From assembly GCA_965221205.1 (NCBI GenBank), contig OZ244870.1, forward strand, positions 992,001 to 1,056,000: DNA of 64,000 nucleotides, given 5' to 3'. This stretch comes from CBDFMG01 sp965221205 [NCBI: bacterium]. Lineage in GTDB: Bacteria > SM23-31. Position numbers and translations under genes: made by a program. The notes beneath the pieces were generated by a model. The model worked only from the letters and a program-made list of their open reading frames with translations. It did no database searches and was not told the DNA's origin. This document shows, in pieces, positions 45,726 to 55,078 of this stretch (position 1 is its first letter; each line of letters opens with the position of its first letter).

Positions 45726-45932
45726 TTGACTTCAAAACCCAATTGGTCCAACCGCACTCTATGGACGGGTGACAACCTCGACATCATGCGCGGCTAGAAT
45801 TCGGAAACGGCGGACATGATCTGCCGGGACCAGCCGTTCAACAGCAGCAAGACCTGCGCGCCTGTCGGTTCTGAGGCGGCTGGCGCGGCCTTCAGGGACA
45901 CCTGGACCCTGAGCGACACGGACGGACTTTGA
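45726..45932 (+). pseudogene. Remnant of a second DNA methyltransferase
   Basis: One frame reads NWSNRTLWTGDNLDIMRG, a TAG, then ETADMICRDQPFNSSKT and GSEAAGAAFRDTWTLSD. This matches the N-terminus of beta-class type III-like methyltransferases (usual forms WTGDNLDVLRG, DLIYLDPPFNSN). The catalytic DPPF is altered to DQPF. Only about 68 codons remain. GC content is visibly higher than in the surrounding genes. It is distinct from the intact mod gene at 49577, so an earlier or alternative modification gene was lost here. Confidence 0.7.
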
Positions 45933-46119
45933 TTGAACGGGGAGATGATTCGCTTATTTGCACTGGACCCGATGCAAACAGCAGGCACGGTCAGGCAGGA
46001 TGCGACAGTGGATCAGACAACGGAAATCGCAATCAATATGGCCGGGGTCGTAGACAACGATATAAGGATTGAGTGTCTTACTGTGCCGTGATTTGATCTA
46101 ACGAAAGGTTCAAACGCTG

Positions 46120-48738
46120 GTGTCGAACACATTACTGTTCAACGACCTCAAACATTCCGTAAGCGGATGGCGGCGGTGCGGGTATCCTTGTGATGATTAC
46201 CCGCTGATCGGCTCTATACTCGACTACCAAACGGAAAAGCACGAAGAAAAGCACGAAGACCGTTCAACCCAGAAGTTTCTGCGCGATCCCCAGTTCCTTG
46301 CCCTTGAAGTGTACTGGTATGTCCGCATTGTGTTGAAAACCCCTCATATCATAGACCTTTACAAACATTACTACACGGAAGACAAAAAAGGCTTTTTTGA
46401 TGCGATTGGCGTTTCCATACCAGGAGACGCTTTGGATTATGTGGAAATAGACGGGGTTATTAAAAAAATCAAGGAAAATGAAGATTTTGTAAAAGAGAAG
46501 AAAATTCAAGCCCTGCATGAAGCCGCGAAACTGGGTTATCCAAGCTATATCCTCGCCCTGGCGATGGGCGCGGGTAAGACCGTGCTGATTGGCGCGATTG
46601 TTGCCATCGAATTCGCCATGTCCATGCGTTATCCCGAAGGCGAAATCAGGTTTATGAAAAATGCCCTTGTCTTTGCTCCTGGCACAACCATTATCGAAAG
46701 CCTGCGGGAACTCAGCGGTATGCCCTACGAGAAGATTTTACCGCCCGACCTGAACCGTGATTTTCTCGCCAATTTGAAGATTGAGTTTCCGGGCAAGGAA
46801 AAAGACATACAGGCACAGAGGGGCAGCAGTTATAACCTGATCGTCACGAATACCGAAAAAATCAGTCTGCGCGCCAGACAGCGAAGCAACCAGGCACGAC
46901 TGGCTTTTGAGCGCGAGGAAGTGCAGGCGAACCTGCTGCTCCAAAAAATCGCGAGTCTGCCGGGTCTCGGAGTGTTTTCGGACGAAGCGCATCACACATA
47001 CGGCAATACCTTCGACAAGTTAAAGCGAGTGCGGGAAACGATCAACTACATACACGATGAGCAGCCAATCGTTGCGGTCGTCAACACAACGGGAACGCCT
47101 TATTACAAGAAACAGCTCCTGAAAGAGGTGATTCTCTGGTATGGGCTTGGAGACGGCATCAGCGATAACATTCTCAAAGACCTCAATAACGGGATTCACC
47201 AATACGACATCGGGGAGCAGTCGGAGCAGGGTGTGTTCCAGGATATCATCACGGTGTTTTTTAGCAGGTACGGTGATGTGTCGCTTCTCAATGGCGCGAA
47301 GGCGAAGATTGCTTTTTACTTCAAGACGCAGGAGCATCTGGAAACTTCCCGCGCCTTTATTGGAAGGGCAATGGCGGAGATGGGCGAGGATGTCTCCCAG
47401 ATACTTGTGAACACGCAGAAATCCGGTGTCGCCGAGGTTGATGAATTCAGGAGACTGAACAATCCGACAAACCAGAAGCGGGTTATCCTGCTGATTGGCA
47501 AGGGTGTAGAAGGATGGAACTGTCCAAGCCTGTTTGCATGCGCCCTCATCAAGGAGCAGACGTCAAGCAGCAACTACGTTTTGCAGGCGGCGACACGATG
47601 TTTGCGGCAGGTTCCGGCAAACGCGCATTCGGCGAAGATATTCCTGGATTCCGGCAACGCAAAAATTCTTGACAGGCAGCTGCAAGACAACTTCCGCACC
47701 GACCTTGACCGACTGAGTGCCGAAGCCGGGGAAAAGGAAACGGTCACCCTGCACATCCTCAAGACGCAGCTCCCCACACTGGAAATCACCCGCACCGTGA
47801 AAAGAGCGGTCAGAAAGGGAACGCCATACGTGAACATTCACCTGGAAAAACCAACAGCGGAGGGCCCGCCCCCTATATTGCGCGGCATATTCACGCCCGA
47901 TTTTAGCGGACCGGGAGAAATACTGATGCCCACGGGCGAAATGAAGGAGCTGCCCGCGGGAGAGCGCATTGTGGATTGTCATTCCGCCGCCTGGAAAATA
48001 GCCTCACGATACCATGTGCCGGTTATGCCGGTCCTTGAACAACTCAAACGTCTTTATCCAAACAGGGAAATGCCCCACGAGCATTTGTACGGGCTGTTCC
48101 GGCAGGTGGAAAAACAGGGAGCGAACTACGAAACAGTGGAAGACAAAATAACCGAAGCGATGGCATTGATTCGGGTGCGGGATGAGAACGGAAAGGATAG
48201 TTTTGAAAAAGAAAACGATGTGTATGTTCACCGCTTGCGGGTGCTGAAACGGACTCATGACCGAATGAAAGATAATGGTCTGTTGGCCGAAAGTGAGGAA
48301 TATGAGGATAAGCACGATGTGAGTTTCCACTACACTCCCTACAACTTTGACAGCGGGCCTGAACGTTCCTTCTTTCGGCAGATTTTGTCCGTGCTCAATG
48401 CAGCCCCCGATGATGTGGAGGCGTTTTTGTTCACGGGCGGACTCACAGACCAAAAGAAAACCGACTTTCATTTTGAGTATCTCGGCGAGGACAAACGCTA
48501 CCATCGCTATTTTCCCGATTTTGTGATTGTGAAGAAAACGGGCGAGTTTTATATTATCGAGATTAAGGCGGAGAGTGAGCGGGGAGATAAAACAGTGGAG
48601 GCAAAAGCCAAGGCAGTGGAACGGCTGCGAAATTTGCAGCCGGATAAATTCAAATATCAGGTGGTCTATACATCAACGACCATAACCCCACAGAACATCA
48701 AGCCCGTTACGGGCTGGATAAACGTACAGGAGAATTAA
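46120..48738 (+). CDS. Type III-like restriction enzyme helicase/nuclease subunit (Res)
   Basis: The 872-residue protein has a superfamily 2 helicase core. It carries Walker A AMGAGKTVLIG (about residue 148), the DEAH box VFSDEAHHTYG (about 287), NTTGTPYY, and motif VI QAATRCLRQVP. The C-terminal PD-(D/E)xK nuclease has FPDFVIV (about 797) and YIIEIKAE (about 813). In type III systems Res translocates on DNA and cuts when two unmethylated sites meet. The GTG start at 46120 gives the usual family N-terminus (LLFNDLKHSVSGWR). Its mod partner is 49577-51424, separated by two other genes. A 12-bp in-frame tandem duplication lies at 46234. Confidence 0.88.
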   Translation: MSNTLLFNDLKHSVSGWRRCGYPCDDYPLIGSILDYQTEKHEEKHEDRSTQKFLRDPQFLALEVYWYVRIVLKTPHIIDLYKHYYTEDKKGFFDAIGVSIPGDALDYVEIDGVIKKIKENEDFVKEKKIQALHEAAKLGYPSYILALAMGAGKTVLIGAIVAIEFAMSMRYPEGEIRFMKNALVFAPGTTIIESLRELSGMPYEKILPPDLNRDFLANLKIEFPGKEKDIQAQRGSSYNLIVTNTEKISLRARQRSNQARLAFEREEVQANLLLQKIASLPGLGVFSDEAHHTYGNTFDKLKRVRETINYIHDEQPIVAVVNTTGTPYYKKQLLKEVILWYGLGDGISDNILKDLNNGIHQYDIGEQSEQGVFQDIITVFFSRYGDVSLLNGAKAKIAFYFKTQEHLETSRAFIGRAMAEMGEDVSQILVNTQKSGVAEVDEFRRLNNPTNQKRVILLIGKGVEGWNCPSLFACALIKEQTSSSNYVLQAATRCLRQVPANAHSAKIFLDSGNAKILDRQLQDNFRTDLDRLSAEAGEKETVTLHILKTQLPTLEITRTVKRAVRKGTPYVNIHLEKPTAEGPPPILRGIFTPDFSGPGEILMPTGEMKELPAGERIVDCHSAAWKIASRYHVPVMPVLEQLKRLYPNREMPHEHLYGLFRQVEKQGANYETVEDKITEAMALIRVRDENGKDSFEKENDVYVHRLRVLKRTHDRMKDNGLLAESEEYEDKHDVSFHYTPYNFDSGPERSFFRQILSVLNAAPDDVEAFLFTGGLTDQKKTDFHFEYLGEDKRYHRYFPDFVIVKKTGEFYIIEIKAESERGDKTVEAKAKAVERLRNLQPDKFKYQVVYTSTTITPQNIKPVTGWINVQEN
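46234..46257. repeat. 12-bp in-frame tandem duplication in res
   Basis: GAAAAGCACGAA occurs twice back to back, giving the peptide EKHEEKHE near the N-terminus of Res without disturbing the frame. Confidence 0.8.
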
Positions 48739-48740
48739 AC

Positions 48741-49130
48741 ATGAAAACGTAAAAGTTATTTATCAGTCATTCTTGGACGTATTCGGACGACTATGAGCGA
48801 CTTAAGAAGTTACTATAGGAAAGAAGCTACTTTCATTTCAGAAAATACTCTGTGGAAAGTGATGAACCTAAAAATAATTGGGAAGAGATAGAACGTAATA
48901 TAAAGTGGTCTACCGTCGTTGTCGTTATTGCAGGTGTGTATGCCAGTTATAGTTCATCAATAAAAAGAGAAGTGCGGTTGGCTAAACAAAATTCCAAGCC
49001 TACACTCGCTATTATTCCCTGGGGGAGTAACAGGACATCAGATATAAAAAATAAATGTGATGTTGTTGTCGGAGGGTACACCGACAGCATTGTCTCGGCA
49101 ATAAAGGAATTGGCAAATGGATCAAGATAG
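48741..49130 (+). pseudogene. TIR-domain (DUF1863/ThsB-like) protein with two in-frame stops
   Basis: ATG 48741 follows an AGGAGA ribosome binding site 2 bp after the res stop. The frame reads KLFISHSWTYSDDYERLKKLL, then RKYSVESDEPKNNWEE, VVVVIAGVYASYSSSIKREV, KPTLAIIPWGS and GGYTDSIVSAIKEL. This is the MTH538/ThsB-like TIR fold found in anti-phage systems such as Thoeris. TAA interrupts codon 4 and TAG interrupts the frame near 48816. The frame is otherwise perfect to TGA/TAG 49130. As read, the TIR is dead unless the stops are errors or are bypassed. Confidence 0.78.
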
Positions 49131-49572
49131 ACAGGAGCTTTTGGAAATCTATAAGCTTCACGCCGAACTTGCGGACAGGGTGAGCCAGAGACGGGAGGGG
49201 GCAAACAGGCTTTATGTAAGTCTGCTCGCGGGCATTTTTATTCTCCCTGCCGCTTTTCTAAAATATGGGACGGAAACCATTCCTGATTGGGTTATTGTGC
49301 TGGTAGCAGCTATTTTAGGCGGTTTTCTTTTTTTGTCGTGGTGTCTTATTATTCGTTCCTATTATCGATTGGATAGGAGGAAATGCAAGGTATTGTGCGA
49401 GTTGGAAAAAAAACTTGTCTACCCTTTTTTCAAGCGCGAACGGGAGTTACTGGAAGAAGAAAAAAATATAAATAAATCTTGGGAGCTTATAGAGATTGAA
49501 CATTTTCTTCCTTTTGGTTTCTTTATGGTTTTGCTGTACTTGTTTGTGTTTGGTGTCATCTATTTTTTTTAA
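49117..49572 (+). CDS. Small membrane protein paired with TIR (RipA/octameric-membrane-like)
   Basis: The 151-residue protein begins with a helix LLEIYKLHAELADRVSQRRE. Two membrane spans follow (about 27-43 and 52-75), then a charged cytoplasmic loop and a third hydrophobic end (about 127-150). The opening matches small membrane proteins annotated as RipA-family octameric membrane proteins, which commonly lie beside TIR genes; I name this from memory. It overlaps the TIR gene by 14 bp, indicating translational coupling and a joint function. Confidence 0.65.
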   Translation: MDQDRQELLEIYKLHAELADRVSQRREGANRLYVSLLAGIFILPAAFLKYGTETIPDWVIVLVAAILGGFLFLSWCLIIRSYYRLDRRKCKVLCELEKKLVYPFFKRERELLEEEKNINKSWELIEIEHFLPFGFFMVLLYLFVFGVIYFF

Positions 49573-49576
49573 TCAA

Positions 49577-51424
49577 ATGAACCCTCCCCTCAAAATAACC
49601 CCAGTAAAAGGCCGTCCGATGCTTCATTGGGTTGGCAAGAAGCCGCTCGATGTTGTCCGGCATTATCCCGCGCAGTTGTGTGAAAGTGTTGGCGTTGAGA
49701 ATCCACCTGTTGAGCCGTCTTATGCGGAATTCATCGAGAGCAACGCCAACCTGCTTTTTCACGGCGACAACAAGGAAATCCTGTCGTCTCTTTTGATCGC
49801 AGGGTTTCGGGGAAAGGTGGATTTAATCTACATCGACCCGCCGTTTGATTCCGGTGCGGATTATGTCCGCAAGGTGAGGCTGCGCGGAGAGTCCGAAAGA
49901 CTCGACGGTCAGGGCCACACTTTTCTGGAACAGGTGCAATACGAGGACATCTGGGCGAACGATAACTATCTGCAATTCATGTATGAACGTCTGATTTTGA
50001 TGCGGGAATTGCTGAGTGACACAGGAAACATCTTTCTGCAAGCTGATGACAAGAAAGGACACTACTTGAAGATTCTTCTCGATGAAGTTATGGGAGAGAA
50101 AAATTACATCAATGACATTATTTGGCGCAAAGGAAGAGAAGGAGGCGGAGGCACGAAAGTTAATCCTCCTCTGCCAACAGAATACCAAAACATCTATCTG
50201 TATGCCAAAAAACGCGACTCTCGAAAGTGGAACGCTCCACGCGGTCCCTATAACAAAAGCACTCTAAGTTCTTTGAAGAAAGATGAGAAGGGATGGTTTT
50301 ATATGCGCGGTCGGATGGGACGACAGCCAAGACAATGGGAAATTGAAGCAGGCGTTGCGAGAAAAACTTATGTTAGTGAAAATCAGAACGAGTCAAGAGA
50401 GTCAGTTATACAAAGATTAACAACATTGGGAGGAAAGTTTGTCCTAATCGGGGACGTTTGGGATTCTTATCTTATCAAAAATTCAACAAAAACCAATTAC
50501 CCTACAGAGAAACCTGAGGCGTTGCTTGAGATTGCCATAAAATCGGGTACTGATGAAGGTGGAATTGTTTTGGACTGCTTTTGCGGTTCCGGCACCACCG
50601 CTGCCGTTGCCGAGAAACTGGACCGCCGCTGGATCATGGCGGACATGAACAAGGGAGCGATTCAGACAACCATCAAAAGGTTGCAGGGTGTTATGGAGAA
50701 GAAAAGCAGCGACCTTGTAGAGAAAAACGGGCGCGGGCTTATTCACTATCGGGTGAACAACTACGATTACGATGCCGCTGACCAGAATGAACTCAAGAAA
50801 ATTATCGTTTCCAAATACGGCGTTCAGACAGACCGCAAGGATCTGTTTTTTGACGGAGTGGTTGGCGACGGGCAACTGGCGAAAATTGTTGACCTGGACA
50901 AACCGCTGACGCAACTGGACATTCAGATTATCAAGGATGAAATCGCACAGAACCGACCGGATGAGATGCGGGATATTACGGTTTTTTGCAACGGCTCGGA
51001 ACTGGGAATTATGGGAGAACTTGCCAGGGAGAAAAACCCAATCAATACAATCACCGTCCGCGACATTCAACAGGATGGAATGATCACAAACCAGCCCGCC
51101 GAGGCAGAGGTTGAGATCAGCAAAAGCGGCGAAAGGGTGAAGGTGAAAATTGTCGATTACATCAGCCCCGCCATACAGGCCCGGCTGGAGAGTGACCGCA
51201 CCATTTTTGATGAACGGATTGACGACTTCCGGGCGCAGATTGACTGCGTGCTCATCGACACCGATTACAACGGTGAACATTTCAGAATAGTGGAAAGCGA
51301 CCTGCCGGAGAAAAAAACCGATTTCATCAGGGCTAAGTATGAATTCACGCTGCCCCGTGCTGGCGCGAAAGTGGCGGTGAAAATCGTGGATATGCTCGGT
51401 GAGGAAGTTTTGACGGTCAAATGA
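49577..51424 (+). CDS. Type III-like DNA methyltransferase (Mod)
   Basis: The 615-residue protein starts at 49577 with LHWVGKKPLDVVRHYPAQL, typical of this subfamily. The catalytic motif IV is IYIDPPFDSG (about residue 87), and the SAM-binding motif I comes later, VLDCFCGSGTTAAVAEKL (about 335), giving the beta-class order. It should methylate adenine or cytosine N4 in the Res recognition site. It is the fourth gene of the unit, 4 bp after the membrane protein. The C-terminal 200 residues (target recognition and Res contact) have no motif I know. Confidence 0.9.
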   Translation: MNPPLKITPVKGRPMLHWVGKKPLDVVRHYPAQLCESVGVENPPVEPSYAEFIESNANLLFHGDNKEILSSLLIAGFRGKVDLIYIDPPFDSGADYVRKVRLRGESERLDGQGHTFLEQVQYEDIWANDNYLQFMYERLILMRELLSDTGNIFLQADDKKGHYLKILLDEVMGEKNYINDIIWRKGREGGGGTKVNPPLPTEYQNIYLYAKKRDSRKWNAPRGPYNKSTLSSLKKDEKGWFYMRGRMGRQPRQWEIEAGVARKTYVSENQNESRESVIQRLTTLGGKFVLIGDVWDSYLIKNSTKTNYPTEKPEALLEIAIKSGTDEGGIVLDCFCGSGTTAAVAEKLDRRWIMADMNKGAIQTTIKRLQGVMEKKSSDLVEKNGRGLIHYRVNNYDYDAADQNELKKIIVSKYGVQTDRKDLFFDGVVGDGQLAKIVDLDKPLTQLDIQIIKDEIAQNRPDEMRDITVFCNGSELGIMGELAREKNPINTITVRDIQQDGMITNQPAEAEVEISKSGERVKVKIVDYISPAIQARLESDRTIFDERIDDFRAQIDCVLIDTDYNGEHFRIVESDLPEKKTDFIRAKYEFTLPRAGAKVAVKIVDMLGEEVLTVK

Positions 51425-51821
51425 TTCGGCTCTGTATAGAGATGCCCTAAAACGGTATATGAGATATGAATGAAGAAGTTACGAATCACCATGTCTATTG
51501 GACATTGTTCTGGTGAAGTGAAAGCACATGCAGGAAAAAAGGTATTCCACACGGTATGCGATCCAACGAAAAGAAATAAGATATTCATGGAAGGTGAAAA
51601 TGGGGATAGGATTTTTAATCTTAAATTGAATAGATTTTTAGAAGATAATCTCCAAGATTTTTGTACGGAAGCGATTGACTGGCGGGGGGCATGCGGAATT
51701 TTGGCTCCATAGTTATACGACTGAATTTTTATTTATCTATATAATTCCCATTTAAATTCAGGGTAACATTTGTACACATTTAGTCTTTTGGGTCGAATAA
51801 GAAAACATTTGATCCGATGTT
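51425..51821. other. Spacer with one doubtful frame
   Basis: An 80-codon frame at 51470-51712 (MKKLRITMSIGHCSGEVKA) has weak protein-like composition and no clear ribosome binding site. It could be a fragment of a mobile-element protein. The rest of the stretch is AT-rich with no gene. Confidence 0.4.
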
Positions 51822-52196
51822 TTATTCGGGAAATTGGTCACCACATTGGCAGGCAGGAATGAGTTTAAAAAGCCTGTCCTCACTTTCCATACATAGTCTT
51901 AATAATTTTTCAATTGAGATCTTCGATAAGTCACGACTAAGCAGTTCTTCTCTAACTTTTTTTTAAGCAGCGCCAAATAATATTCAATCCGTGCTTTTCT
52001 ATCTTCGTGATGAGCTTTCAGAATGTTTTGATAATTCATTCGTTGAGCAGTCAAGCTGATTTCTCTTACCTGAATCTCTTTACTCCAGTTAATCAGTATT
52101 TGTTGTGAGACTTTCAGAGTCTTTGCGATCGTATCAAAGGTTTCACCCGCTGTTCTCAGTTCAAACGAATGTATCTTTCACTTCCTGCTTATTCAT
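51822..52196 (-). pseudogene. HTH coiled-coil protein of a mobile element, broken
   Basis: On the minus strand from ATG 52196: MNKQEVKD, a one-base shift near 52165, then FELRTAGETFDTIAKTLKVS and QQILINWSKEIQV (a clear helix-turn-helix). A coiled coil follows (RMNYQNILKAHHEDRKARIE). Beyond a run of T at about 51957-51964 a further shift restores EELLSRDLSKISIEKLLRLC, ending at TAA 51822. Such small HTH proteins often accompany serine recombinases in integrative elements. It lies at the opposite end of the island from the recombinase remnant. Confidence 0.65.
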
Positions 52197-52331
52197 CATC
52201 ACGTTCTATACAATTCAATACCAGGAGGAGAATATATGAGTTGAGTATGGATGGTTGCTTTTTTGAATTCAGATCAGGCAAATCTTCATCTTCAACCTCA
52301 GGGGACACACAGAAAAAAGGTCTTCTTGAAA

Positions 52332-52352
52332 TGTCAAACCCTAAAGTGTAAC
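52332..52352. repeat. Right boundary direct repeat of the defence island
   Basis: TGTCAAACCCTAAAGTGTAAC matches 44494-44515 (one substitution, one deletion), same orientation, 7.8 kb apart. It lies just before the stop codon of the DUF5916 gene. Confidence 0.6.
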
Positions 52353-52366
52353 ATTGCAAATAATCA

Positions 52367-55078
52367 TCAATACGAAAACCAGTGGTTAAATTTCACGAGA
52401 AAGACATTCGTCGGGTAGAGGTCGAACAAGTCACGGACATCGTCATTAAATGCGAAGGTGCCCGGCCGGCCGTCGCCAGTCCTGCCCTGTGACCAGACGA
52501 GAAACAGCGTCGATCCCGGATTGTACTCCCACCTGACAACGAGATTCGACCGGAACTGAAGAAAATTGAATTCGGGATTCTCGAAGGAATACACAGCCCC
52601 ATCATCGACAGTATACTCATCACTCGCAGCATCATAGGTAATTTCACCATCGGTAAAATTCCGGAACCGATCGGTGTAATTATCCGCCCGCTGATTGGTG
52701 GTTTTCTTGAAATTGCTGTATTGGCCGTTGGAGATAAAAGGCTGGCCGTAATACTCAATAGTAAATGTCGGTGTAATGCTGTAACTTGCACGAGTCACAA
52801 TCCCAAGCGTTTCCTGATTCAATTCACCAAAGACATAACGCCGCGGCCCGCCGTTTGATTCAAACGTGTCAACATATTGGAGGTTCATCGAATGTTTCGT
52901 AAAAGTCGGATTGATATTAAACGAAAATGAACTGCTCGGGCGAAACGTCGTTGTTACCTGATGCTGCTTCATATACGATTTATCGTCATCCCAGATATCC
53001 CATGTGTATCTGTACGAAACCTGTATATTTCTCCGCGTATCAGAACTGATGTTGGTATGCGAATGCCAGATTCCGGGGTTGATAAAATATGGGCCGCCGC
53101 GAAGAACAGTTTTAGTCAGGCCTTCATCATACCGGTGAGAACCTATGCCGAATCTTCCATAATTTTTAAGAATACTGTCAAAATGTAAATCCACACCCGA
53201 TTTAATGTCATCAGCAAACGCAATCTTTTTCCCGTCAAAATCCCATACACTGTTCTGCTTGAATTTTAAGGTAAAACTTCTGAAGAGCCAACTCGGATTA
53301 TACGACCAGTACTCCAATGCCGCAACTTCACCGACAAAATCCGCTTCTTTCAGGAATCCGATATCGTTCAATTCCAGTCCCGGTGACCGCCATGTCGTCA
53401 AGAGGCTGTACTTGATATGCCCCTGACCAGCTTTCCCTATCGTAAATGTTCCGCCGTGCCCGGAAAGTGATGTGGCTGTCGAATCGACTTCCACATGGTT
53501 GGCATCGGAACGTTGAAAGTAGCGGGATGAAGCGGTCTGAGCGCGGAGCATCGCCTCGCTGTTGCCCCGGATATGACTGAATACCGACATAAATGACAGA
53601 AAATAGTTTCTGTTATCCCAGGTATGAGAAAAATCAATTCCGCCGGTATAAGCCGCTTCATTCAGAAATTTGAGATGACTATCCTGAAGGTTCCGGTTCG
53701 TCGCTGTCACAATCCCACCCAGTCTTGTGTCGCCGCTTCTGAAATCTTGCTGTACCCGTCCGGCGAAATAGTTTGTCATCGGCTCAACGGTTGTTGATCC
53801 CCGTACCCCTAAGTTAAGAAAATCGGCTTTTTCCTCTACCGTGACTGCCTCGATGATGCCGATTGAAAGACCATTCTGTGTTTTGCCCGACAGTTTTGCT
53901 GCCGCCGCTATGCTCGATTGCAGTACAGGTTCTACATAATCGATATCGCCATCTTCTGGCGAATACTGCGGCGCTCTCCCGATCCGGCGGGAATAAAAAA
54001 GGTTGTCCTGCGAACTAAACCGTTGAAACCGCAAGGCATTTTGGGGACTACCGCTTCTCTGGATATTTTGAGACAAATTTTGTTTAATCTGATAATTAAA
54101 AATGTTCTTTCCTTCGGTAAAGAACGGCCGTTTTTCAGCGAAAAACGACTCAAAAGCCGTTAGATTGACTTCGGAAGGATCGGCCTCAACCTGCCCGAAG
54201 TCGGGATTCACAGTCAGATCAAGAGTAATATCACTTGTCACGCCGATTTTAGCATCCACTCCGGCATGAAAATTGTTGTCCTGTCCGGATGCAAAAGGAT
54301 TTCCGGCTTCTTCAAGCGATCTCTCCATACTGCTGAGGGTATAGGGCAATATCTCAATCCGGCGCGTTGTTCCGATATCTTGGATACCGCGCAGTTCTCC
54401 AAAGTGGCTGACCGTCCCGGCAGCGTCCCGGAAGAAAAACTGCCAGAATGAACGTTCCTCTTTTCTATAGAGTCTCCGCTCGATCTGCAGTCCCCAGACC
54501 TGTTCTTTCTGGTCGGAATACCGGAGCTGGCTGAACGGTATGCGCATCTCGGCAGTCCATCCCGATTCATTGTGGGCAACGTCTGCGTACCAGACAGGAT
54601 CCCACGTAATATCCTGTGTTTTTCCATCATTCGAAATAAACGTGTCACCTTTCACACCCGCAGCTGTAACCGTAAAATTGAACGCAGTTCGCCTGTCAAA
54701 ATAGCTGTCGATACTGATGCTCACCCAGTCGCCGTCATTCACATCGCGGCGGGATCCGCGCCGTTCGATTTTTCCAGACTCATTATCATTCATACGGAAA
54801 GCAATACAAATATTTTCTTCGTCATAAATAATTTTAAAAGCAGTCGTTTGACTCGGCTCTGTCCCTTCATATGGCTGCCGCTGGGTAAATCCGCCTCCCC
54901 ATTCAGCATACTGCCATGCCTCATCGTCCAGAATCCCGTCGATAACCGGACTGTTTGCGTCAAAAAGCTCTGCGGTATAGACTTTGTTTTCAACAAATCG
55001 GCCATTTTCCGTACCACTGTTCTGCGAATAGAGGGCAACCGGATAGAGCAGCATGAGCGTTATAATAACGTTTTTCAT
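52367..55078 (-). CDS. DUF5916 outer-membrane protein with CBM9-like domain
   Basis: The 903-residue secreted protein has a signal peptide (about 1-18). A CBM9-like carbohydrate/haem-binding fold follows (about 40-220; IDGILDDEAWQYAEW, TAEMRIPFSQLRY, WGLQIERR). The DUF5916 region runs from about 230, including FHAGVDAKIGVTSDITLDLTVNPDFGQVEADPSEVNLTAFE, EKRPFFTEG and FYSRRIGR. The remainder is beta-barrel strands ending in HWFSY with a C-terminal aromatic. This family is common in the FCB group; its substrate is unknown. It is intact, in contrast with the gene upstream. Confidence 0.88.
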   Translation of the reverse strand: MKNVIITLMLLYPVALYSQNSGTENGRFVENKVYTAELFDANSPVIDGILDDEAWQYAEWGGGFTQRQPYEGTEPSQTTAFKIIYDEENICIAFRMNDNESGKIERRGSRRDVNDGDWVSISIDSYFDRRTAFNFTVTAAGVKGDTFISNDGKTQDITWDPVWYADVAHNESGWTAEMRIPFSQLRYSDQKEQVWGLQIERRLYRKEERSFWQFFFRDAAGTVSHFGELRGIQDIGTTRRIEILPYTLSSMERSLEEAGNPFASGQDNNFHAGVDAKIGVTSDITLDLTVNPDFGQVEADPSEVNLTAFESFFAEKRPFFTEGKNIFNYQIKQNLSQNIQRSGSPQNALRFQRFSSQDNLFYSRRIGRAPQYSPEDGDIDYVEPVLQSSIAAAAKLSGKTQNGLSIGIIEAVTVEEKADFLNLGVRGSTTVEPMTNYFAGRVQQDFRSGDTRLGGIVTATNRNLQDSHLKFLNEAAYTGGIDFSHTWDNRNYFLSFMSVFSHIRGNSEAMLRAQTASSRYFQRSDANHVEVDSTATSLSGHGGTFTIGKAGQGHIKYSLLTTWRSPGLELNDIGFLKEADFVGEVAALEYWSYNPSWLFRSFTLKFKQNSVWDFDGKKIAFADDIKSGVDLHFDSILKNYGRFGIGSHRYDEGLTKTVLRGGPYFINPGIWHSHTNISSDTRRNIQVSYRYTWDIWDDDKSYMKQHQVTTTFRPSSSFSFNINPTFTKHSMNLQYVDTFESNGGPRRYVFGELNQETLGIVTRASYSITPTFTIEYYGQPFISNGQYSNFKKTTNQRADNYTDRFRNFTDGEITYDAASDEYTVDDGAVYSFENPEFNFLQFRSNLVVRWEYNPGSTLFLVWSQGRTGDGRPGTFAFNDDVRDLFDLYPTNVFLVKFNHWFSY

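Noticed and set aside
46234-46257. Phase-variable repeat tract in res
   Set aside because: There are only two copies of a 12-bp unit, a multiple of three. Loss or gain would not switch the frame, so it is not a phase-variation switch.
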